From NCBI GenBank assembly GCA_016178435.1, contig JACOTK010000127.1:1-14362 (forward strand): 14,362 nt of DNA, written 5' to 3'. Positions 7,643-12,938 of the stretch are shown one piece after another. Source of the DNA: Actinomycetota bacterium (GTDB lineage: Bacteria; Actinomycetota; Acidimicrobiia; Acidimicrobiales; CADCSY01). Made by a program: the position numbers and the translations under genes. Each line of letters begins with the position of its first letter. The stretch's first letter is position 1. The notes beneath the pieces are model-generated. The model saw nothing but the letters and a program-made list of their open reading frames with translations. It was not told where the DNA came from and ran no database searches.

Positions 7643-9139
7643 TCATGACAACCGGTAGACAGGCGGCGTGGACGCGCTGATCTGCACTCGCTCGCCCACC
7701 AGGTTGCGGCCGGCGAGCTCGGTCACCGTGGATGGCTCGGCAACTGCCACCACCCGGGTGCCGTCGTCGAGGCGTGCGACCACCGGGGCCCCGGTCGGCG
7801 TCACGCCGTCCTTGTCGTAGGTGATGGTGGCGCCCTCCACAAGAGCGGTACCCTCGCCGGTGGTCGCGACCGGGAGCGCCGAGGCGTCGATCGCCTTTTG
7901 ATCGGCCGTGGTGTCCCCCGACCGGAAACCCTGGGGCGGCGGCTCGCTGCCGTAGATACCCAGGCTGTGCTTGGTGATGAACCCGCCGAGCCCGGTGATG
8001 AGCCCGAGACCGGGCTCGCCTCTCAGGCGATCGACCATCGTGGCGATCGAGTGACCCACGTAGTTGTTGCCCGGCCCCCCGAAATAGGACAGCCCTCCGG
8101 TGACGGTCAGGCCACGAGGGTCGTCGAGTGCAAGGCCCACGGCCTCGGCGCCGGCCTCGACGGCGGACGGGAAGCAGGAATAGAAGTCGAATGCCGAGAT
8201 GTCGTCGACACCCACGCCGGCGGCCTCGAACGTCCGCTTTGCCGCTGCAGCGATGGCGGGAGAGCCACCGAGCACCGGGCGTGCGGCCGGATGGCGAACC
8301 TCGGCGGTGTCGGCGCCGGACCAGACGAACACGCAACGGCCGGCGAGCTCTGCCTCCTGGGCCACGGCGAGCGAGGTGACCAGCAGGGCAGAGCCCTGGT
8401 CGACATTGGGGAAGGCGTTCATCCGCTTCGTGTAGGGCTCGGCGATCATCCGGTTCGAGGCGCTCGGAACGGCGATGTCATCAGGGGTGAGCACGTCCTT
8501 GAACCACGCGTAGGGGTGACGGGCGGCGACCTCGGTGAACTTGGCATAGAGCCTGCCGAGAAAAGCTCGCTGCTCGGTGAAGCTGCGACCTGCGGCTGCC
8601 GCCATGGCGCTCTCGAAGATGGGATACATGGCCGAGGGCATCATCAGCCCGCCGTTCATCTCGGCCGCGCCCATGAAGTCGTCGTCGGGTGCGCCCACCA
8701 TCGGGTCGCTGTCCTCACCCGCTGCGCCTCGGCCCATGTCGGACTGGAACAGCCCACCTGAAGCCTGACCCGACGCCCGTTGGGAACGAGTCGATTCGGC
8801 GCCGAGAATCAGGGTCGATTCGAGCTTGCCCTCCACGATCTCCTTGGCGGCTCGGGTCACCAACCACTGGGGCGTGTTGCCGCCGGTGGTCGTGGTCTCC
8901 ACCGACACGCCTGCCAAGTCGAGGCGGTTGGCGACATCGCTCGCCGGTGTGCGGCCGGCGTGCGAGAACAGGACCCCCACCATGGTGAGCCGTTGGACCG
9001 TCTTGGCAAGCCCGGGCGCATCGTCGAATGCCGCACGCGCCGCCCGCTCGGCCAACTCGGCCGGGGAGACGATCTCGTCACGTTCGATGGACTGGCCGAT
9101 GCCGACGATGACCGGCGTGCGGGACGGATCAAGGCTCAC
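7643..9139 (-). CDS. Thiolase-like protein (TLP1/SCPx type) lacking the catalytic cysteines
   Basis: The 498-residue product has the thiolase fold signature: an N-terminal TPVIVGIGQ, the long loop region 115-215, FDFYSCFPSAVEAG (317-330), and the glycine-rich GGLSYFGGPGNNYVGH (348-363) that aligns with the GHP-containing motif. The place of the nucleophilic Cys reads GGNTPQ (86-91). The C-terminal CGGG-type motif reads ITGLGGF (381-387). Neither active-site cysteine is present, although His363 remains. Residues about 415-498 form an extra beta-rich domain like the additional C-terminal domain of mycobacterial thiolase-like protein 1. Normal Claisen or thiolysis chemistry is therefore unlikely; acyl-CoA binding or another reaction is possible. 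GTG 9139 follows AGGGGG by seven bases. The 16-base gap to the MoxR gene allows co-transcription. Confidence 0.88.
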   Translation of the reverse strand: MSLDPSRTPVIVGIGQSIERDEIVSPAELAERAARAAFDDAPGLAKTVQRLTMVGVLFSHAGRTPASDVANRLDLAGVSVETTTTGGNTPQWLVTRAAKEIVEGKLESTLILGAESTRSQRASGQASGGLFQSDMGRGAAGEDSDPMVGAPDDDFMGAAEMNGGLMMPSAMYPIFESAMAAAAGRSFTEQRAFLGRLYAKFTEVAARHPYAWFKDVLTPDDIAVPSASNRMIAEPYTKRMNAFPNVDQGSALLVTSLAVAQEAELAGRCVFVWSGADTAEVRHPAARPVLGGSPAIAAAAKRTFEAAGVGVDDISAFDFYSCFPSAVEAGAEAVGLALDDPRGLTVTGGLSYFGGPGNNYVGHSIATMVDRLRGEPGLGLITGLGGFITKHSLGIYGSEPPPQGFRSGDTTADQKAIDASALPVATTGEGTALVEGATITYDKDGVTPTGAPVVARLDDGTRVVAVAEPSTVTELAGRNLVGERVQISASTPPVYRLS

Positions 9140-9152
9140 GGTGCTTCCCCCT

Positions 9153-9167
9153 GGCGTGGATCACGCC
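9153..9167. promoter_or_regulatory. 15-base palindrome in the thiolase-like gene leader
   Basis: GGCGTG (9153-9158) and CACGCC (9162-9167) are exact inverted arms around GAT, immediately upstream of the AGGGGG ribosome binding site of the thiolase-like gene. It could be an operator or an mRNA hairpin near the start. This is short symmetry only. Confidence 0.3.
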
Positions 9168-9174
9168 CTTGTGG

Positions 9175-9206
9175 TGATGATGCTCGGTGTTGATGATGCT
9201 CGGTGT
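9175..9206. repeat. Perfect 16-base tandem repeat upstream of the thiolase-like gene
   Basis: TGATGATGCTCGGTGT occurs at 9175-9190 and again at 9191-9206 without interruption. A degraded third copy begins at 9207 (GATG-TGCT in common). The repeat lies 36-67 bases before the GTG start, inside the predicted transcript leader. It may be a regulator site or a replication-slippage duplication. Confidence 0.8.
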
Positions 9207-9225
9207 CGATGTTGCTTGCTCCCCC

Positions 9226-9255
9226 CGTCTAGTTCCCGACGGCGCATCCTGTCAA
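9226..9255 (-). promoter_or_regulatory. Candidate sigma-70-type promoter of the thiolase-like gene
   Basis: On the minus strand a perfect -35 TTGACA (9250-9255) is followed after 18 bases by TAGACG (9226-9231), which matches the -10 pattern except for the final T. Transcription would start near 9219, giving a leader of about 80 bases that contains the 16-base tandem repeat and the 15-base palindrome. Confidence 0.5.
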
Positions 9256-9348
9256 CGACAACCTGTCCGCTCGCCCGTCCACGGTCCCCGCCGAAGCGGT
9301 CAGCCCCGACGGTCCGTCCAAACGGTTGCTCGGAGCTCGATCGAACGG

Positions 9349-10863
9349 TCAATCGAAGATCGGCCCGATTGCGGGGTAGCGACTGATGAGCTGTTGTCGG
9401 ATCTCGGCGAGCCGCCGAGGGGGCCCGTTCGGCGGACTCTCGTCGGGCGAACCGAACCTGGTGTCGAGCGCCATGTGGCGGCCCCACGCACTCACCTGCT
9501 CGTAGTCGTCACCGACCGTGACCTCTCGGACCCAGTCCGGTCGGCCGTACACGATGTCACCCCCGATCATGACGAGCTCGACCCACGACGGATAGGCGGC
9601 GGCGACGTTGTCGTAGGGGTCGTGATGTTGACGCTGGAGCACCACCAGATCTGCCGGCCGCCCGGGTTCGAGGCGCCCGAGCCGGTCGCCGAGCCCGGCG
9701 ATGTCCGCCGCCTCCGAGGTCACCATGGCCACCAGCCGTTGCGACGTGACGTTGCAGCCCTGCTCGGCGAGGCAGCGTTGGGCGATCTTCATCTCGTGCA
9801 ACAGGCTCGGGCTTCCCGAGGGCATCCAGTCGGCGCCGATCGCAAGCGGCAGGCCGGCGTCCAGTGCGGCCTTCACATCGGTCGTCTCGTTGTAGAGCCG
9901 AAGGTTCGACTGCGGGGACCAGACCAGCTTGGCGCCCACGGCCGCCATCTGGTCGAAGTGCGAACGTGAAAGCGCAGTCCCGTGGATCACCACGGTCGCC
10001 GCCCCGAACAACGGCGACTCGCTGAAGCGGAGAAACTCGTTGATCGACGCCTGGTTGGTCTTGGCGCCCTCGGCAAGGTGGATGTAGTGCGCCCTCACCG
10101 AGCCGCTCTCGATCCCCCGCTGGATGCCGGCCACATCATCGGGTCGAAGTCTCCCGAAGTCGACCGTGCTGCGGGCCACCTGGGTTCCGAAGATCAACAG
10201 ATCGACGTTGCGCACGAGCGCCTCCGCCTTGTTGGGGTAGTCCTGGGAGGCTCCCTGGATCGCCGTGGCGCCACCGACCACGGCGCGCACCTCCGCATAG
10301 CGGGTCATGGCCTTCTTGACCGAGGGCGCCGCATTGTCCCTGGTCAGCTGATCCCAGGGATCGCGTACCAGCTTCCGGTAGATCGGGCTGTTGCGCCACT
10401 GCCCGCGATTGATGAAGACCCGGGGCGGTTCCCAAGGGGCGAAGATGTTGAACTCCGGGTGGCCGTGCAGGTCGATCAGCCCCGGCAGGATGACGCCACC
10501 GGTCTGGATCGCCCGTACCCCGGCGGGCTTTCTGCTCGTGATGTCGGCGATGACACCATCTGCGACCGTGACCCACCCGCGGGCCACCGATCGCGTGGGC
10601 AGGATCACCGACCCCCCCAGCGCCACGGGCTCGTTCGCCACCAGCCCGGCTCGCCGCTGCAGCGCCACCGAAGCCCGGCCTCCTGACGACGAGGGCGTGG
10701 CGCCCGACGACAGGGCAGACGGGAGGGCCCTCGGCACTCCGGTGAGATCGGCGGCATCGAACGCCGCTTCCTCCCCCGCGTCGGTGTCCCGGGTGGCATC
10801 GAGCGTCTCGGGATCGAGCGTCTCGGGATCGAGCGTGGCGTCGTCCGCGGTGTGGTTGTCCAT
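9349..10863 (-). CDS. Amidohydrolase-superfamily metal-dependent hydrolase
   Basis: The 504-residue product shows the metal-binding set of the TRZ/ATZ-like amidohydrolases: LPGLIDLHGH with His133 and His135, HYIHLAEG with His262 and Glu265, VVIHGT with His294, and GADWMPSG with Asp345. The C-terminal DRLGRLEPGRPADLVVL (393-409) is the usual end of the beta-sandwich. Such enzymes are cytosolic and hydrolyse C-N or C-Cl bonds of cyclic or amide substrates; the substrate cannot be told. The fold proper seems to begin near residue 78. The first about 75 residues are acidic and low in complexity, with a duplicated LDPET, so a later GTG start is possible. ATG 10863 is favoured because it lies five bases after the stop of the upstream glycosylase gene, suggesting coupling; no Shine-Dalgarno sequence is evident. 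Confidence 0.88.
   Translation of the reverse strand: MDNHTADDATLDPETLDPETLDATRDTDAGEEAAFDAADLTGVPRALPSALSSGATPSSSGGRASVALQRRAGLVANEPVALGGSVILPTRSVARGWVTVADGVIADITSRKPAGVRAIQTGGVILPGLIDLHGHPEFNIFAPWEPPRVFINRGQWRNSPIYRKLVRDPWDQLTRDNAAPSVKKAMTRYAEVRAVVGGATAIQGASQDYPNKAEALVRNVDLLIFGTQVARSTVDFGRLRPDDVAGIQRGIESGSVRAHYIHLAEGAKTNQASINEFLRFSESPLFGAATVVIHGTALSRSHFDQMAAVGAKLVWSPQSNLRLYNETTDVKAALDAGLPLAIGADWMPSGSPSLLHEMKIAQRCLAEQGCNVTSQRLVAMVTSEAADIAGLGDRLGRLEPGRPADLVVLQRQHHDPYDNVAAAYPSWVELVMIGGDIVYGRPDWVREVTVGDDYEQVSAWGRHMALDTRFGSPDESPPNGPPRRLAEIRQQLISRYPAIGPIFD
10801..10840. repeat. 15-base tandem repeat within the amidohydrolase N terminus
   Basis: GAGCGTCTCGGGATC is present at 10801-10815 and 10816-10830, followed by a partial copy starting at 10831. 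It is in frame and encodes the LDPET repeat at about residues 11-20 of the amidohydrolase, in its low-complexity extension. Confidence 0.85.
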
Positions 10864-10868
10864 GGCGC

Positions 10869-11711
10869 TCAGTCGACGGCCGGCCAGGTACGGGCCTTCT
10901 TCGGGATCGACACGGTGATCGTCGCCCGCTTCGAATCGGCATCGGTTCCCATGCGCCTGGCCCAGGCATCGAGTGATCGCATCCACGGTGGCATTCCTGC
11001 CGGGAGATCGCACGCAGGAATCGCGGCAAGATCGGTCCTGGCTATCGAGGTGCCATACCGGCTCAACGGCGTTGGCACGTCCTGGGTGATCAACGGATGG
11101 AGGGCCACGAGCGCCTCGTTCCAGGAGGTGCACAGACGGGCAAACGCCTCGGCCTTGGTGATCTGACCTCGCCGGCTCGCGGACTCGGGATAGGTCGGGT
11201 GCAGCACCGTTGCGTAGGCGGCAGGGCACCTCGAACCGCTCGGCGTTGCCCGCCACGTCTCATGGGCACGATCGGCAAGATGCCCGAGCGAGATCACGGC
11301 ATCGAGTTGGTTGTCCCTGGCGATGGCATCGAGCCACCGGTTGCGGTAGGCAACGATCCCGGGGTCGTCGACGTGGCGCTCGCCGCCCCCCTGGCCGTAG
11401 ACGGAGTACAGGAAGGCGTTCGCCAACACGTAGCTGCGCGTGATGCCCAACCTGGCGAGCAGGCCCTGCACGCGTTGGCCCGCCTCGCCGACGAGGATCC
11501 GGCGACAGATCGCCTCATGGGTGGCCGGATCCTGACCGATCACCAGGACCCGGGCCGTGCCGTCCAGCCGGCCGCGGTGAAAGATCGGGCCCCACTCCAC
11601 TCGAAAGTCCGAAAGCGGGTACACCGAATCATCCGGATGATCCGACACGAGCTTCCTGTATCGAGCCCGGACGTAACCAGGATCGAAATCGACACCCATC
11701 ACCGCCTCCAT
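10869..11711 (-). CDS. Uracil-DNA-glycosylase-superfamily protein
   Basis: The 280-residue product contains VLVIGQDPATHE (55-66), corresponding to the catalytic motif of the superfamily (GQDPYH in family 1), and LHPTYPE (170-176), corresponding to the C-terminal HPS-type DNA-minor-groove motif. YVLANAF (94-100) between them fits the uracil-recognition strand. Such proteins remove uracil from DNA in base excision repair. Ala63-Thr64 replaces the usual Tyr-His of family 1, so substrate range may differ. The last about 70 residues have no recognised domain. ATG 11711 follows GGAGG by six bases; ATG 11699, in the same frame, has an equally good GGAGG because the start region is duplicated. The gene ends five bases before the amidohydrolase ATG. 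The superfamily is likely; the exact family is unresolved. Confidence 0.83.
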   Translation of the reverse strand: MEAVMGVDFDPGYVRARYRKLVSDHPDDSVYPLSDFRVEWGPIFHRGRLDGTARVLVIGQDPATHEAICRRILVGEAGQRVQGLLARLGITRSYVLANAFLYSVYGQGGGERHVDDPGIVAYRNRWLDAIARDNQLDAVISLGHLADRAHETWRATPSGSRCPAAYATVLHPTYPESASRRGQITKAEAFARLCTSWNEALVALHPLITQDVPTPLSRYGTSIARTDLAAIPACDLPAGMPPWMRSLDAWARRMGTDADSKRATITVSIPKKARTWPAVD

Positions 11712-11723
11712 TCACCGCCTCCA
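11699..11723. repeat. 12-base duplication of the ribosome binding site and start of the glycosylase gene
   Basis: TCACCGCCTCCA occurs at 11699-11710 and 11712-11723, separated by one T. On the minus strand each copy reads TGGAGGCGGTGA and so provides its own Shine-Dalgarno core, giving two in-frame ATG starts 12 bases apart. Confidence 0.8.
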
Positions 11724-11806
11724 CCCGCTCCGCATTCGAACGTCGTGCGGCGCCTGCTCATCAGAGCCCCGGATGTCCGACCCTGATACCGCTTGCTCGA
11801 TCCGTA

Positions 11807-11845
11807 GGACACTGCAGCCGGACACTGCATCCGCACACTGCTCGA
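11807..11845. repeat. Three 13-base direct repeats between divergent genes
   Basis: GGACACTGCAGCC (11807-11819), GGACACTGCATCC (11820-11832) and the weaker GCACACTGCTCGA (11833-11845) share an ACACTGC core at a 13-base period. They lie just upstream of the possible -10 box of the ketopantoate-reductase-family gene and about 100 bases from the divergent glycosylase start. They may be binding sites of an activator or repressor, or slippage products. Confidence 0.65.
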
Positions 11846-11864
11846 TACGCGGACCAGGGCGTGC

Positions 11865-11870
11865 AACGAT
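11865..11870 (+). promoter_or_regulatory. Weak candidate -10 box of the ketopantoate-reductase-family gene
   Basis: AACGAT is followed by six bases and GTG 11877, matching the leaderless spacing seen at other genes of the window. It lacks the first T of the TAnnnT pattern. No Shine-Dalgarno sequence is evident for this gene. Confidence 0.3.
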
Positions 11871-11876
11871 GAGCAG

Positions 11877-12887
11877 GTGACATCGGGGCCGGAGACGACA
11901 TCGGGGCCGGAGACAAAGCAGAGCTACGCCGTCGTGGGGGCGGGGGCCGTCGGCGGTTTCTACGGTGCGCGCCTGACCGAGGCTGGGCACCGGGTGCATT
12001 TCCTGTTTCGTGGCGACTTTGCCCATGCCAAGCAGGAGGGACTGGTGGTGGAGTCGCCGCTGGGCGACGTTCATCTCGGCCCCGGTGAGCTCCTGGCGTA
12101 TGGCGATCCACGCGATCTGCCGCCCTGCGATGTCGTGCTCGTCGCCACCAAGGCGCTCGTGCCGAACCCGGCGGCCGATCTGTTGGCCTCGATGCTCGGA
12201 CCGGGCACCGAGCACACCACCGTGGTGACGCTGCAGAACGGGCTGGGCATCGAGGAGGCGCTGGCGCCCGTGGTGGGGTCTCGAACGCTGCTCGGCGGGC
12301 TGTGCTTCCTCTGCTCGAACAAGATCGGGCCGGCCCATGTGCGCCACCTCGACTACGGCCTGATCTCCCTCGGCCAACACGGGCCGACCGGCGCCGCCCA
12401 GGGTGTGACCCCACCGATGGAACAACTCGCCGCCGACCTGCGGGGGGCAGGCATCCCCGTCGCACTCGAGGACGATCTGGTGGCGGCACGTTGGAAGAAG
12501 CTCATCTGGAATGCCCCGTTCAACAGTCTCTCGGTACTGCTCGACGCGCTCCCCCAGGAGCTCCTCGCCCTGCCGGAGGCCAGGGCGCTTGTCGCGGCGG
12601 TGATGGCCGAGGTGCAGGCGGGAGCAGCGGCCCAGGGACGCCACATCCCCGACGCGGCGGCCCAGACCTCCATGGATCTGACCCGCCACATGGCGCCGTA
12701 CCGAACGAGCATGAAGCTCGATCACGACCACAGGCGGCCCATGGAGGTGGAGGCCATCATCGGCAACCCCATCCGAGCGGCGGCCGCACACGGGGTGGAT
12801 CTGCCCGTCATGACCACGATCTACCGCCAGCTCTGCTTCGTCGACGCCCGCAACCAGGGCAGGCTCCCGACACTCGACCCGGCTTGA
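11877..12887 (+). CDS. Ketopantoate reductase (ApbA/PanE) family oxidoreductase
   Basis: The 336-residue product has an N-terminal NADP-binding Rossmann motif GAGAVGGFYG (21-30) and the family's TKAL (91-94), QNGLG (120-124) and WKKLIWNAPFN (206-216) motifs. It ends with the C-terminal helical SM-x-x-D-x-x-x-RRPMEVEAIIGNP region (278-298). Family members reduce 2-dehydropantoate to pantoate with NADPH in coenzyme A synthesis. Many actinobacterial paralogues have other or unknown 2-keto-acid substrates, so I give no symbol. The first 13 residues contain the duplicated TSGPET and look non-conserved, so the functional start may vary. GTG 11877 is the first in-frame start with plausible promoter spacing. 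It is divergent from the glycosylase gene and lies 51 bases before the GH2 gene on the same strand. That gap holds a GH2-specific -10 box and only a weak five-pair hairpin. Confidence 0.88.
   Translation: MTSGPETTSGPETKQSYAVVGAGAVGGFYGARLTEAGHRVHFLFRGDFAHAKQEGLVVESPLGDVHLGPGELLAYGDPRDLPPCDVVLVATKALVPNPAADLLASMLGPGTEHTTVVTLQNGLGIEEALAPVVGSRTLLGGLCFLCSNKIGPAHVRHLDYGLISLGQHGPTGAAQGVTPPMEQLAADLRGAGIPVALEDDLVAARWKKLIWNAPFNSLSVLLDALPQELLALPEARALVAAVMAEVQAGAAAQGRHIPDAAAQTSMDLTRHMAPYRTSMKLDHDHRRPMEVEAIIGNPIRAAAAHGVDLPVMTTIYRQLCFVDARNQGRLPTLDPA
11879..11914. repeat. Perfect 18-base tandem repeat at the start of the reductase gene
   Basis: GACATCGGGGCCGGAGAC is present at 11879-11896 and 11897-11914. 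The unit is six codons long, so it keeps the frame and encodes TSGPET twice, directly after the start codon. Confidence 0.9.
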
Positions 12888-12925
12888 GCGTTCGCAACGG
12901 CCGGGCCCCGTTCGGTTCGGCGCAT

Positions 12926-12931
12926 TAGCCT
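12926..12931 (+). promoter_or_regulatory. Leaderless-type -10 box of the GH2 gene
   Basis: TAGCCT is followed by seven bases and GTG 12939. The string TAGCCTGG and the spacing match those upstream of the VWA gene. No Shine-Dalgarno sequence is present. No -35 box was recognised. Confidence 0.5.
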
Positions 12932-12938
12932 GGCCGGC

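Noticed and set aside
6280..7680. Long open frame on the plus strand opposite the MoxR gene
   Set aside because: It mirrors the codon structure of a clear AAA+ gene, has no family motif, and is rich in Asp, Arg, His and Val as expected of an antisense frame in GC-rich DNA.
9288..9299. CCGC/GCGG hairpin with a UUCG loop (minus strand) after the amidohydrolase gene
   Set aside because: A four-pair stem is too short to call a terminator without other evidence.
12896..12912. Hairpin AACGG/CCGTT after the reductase gene as a terminator
   Set aside because: Only five pairs with no T-run, in a gap of 51 bases.
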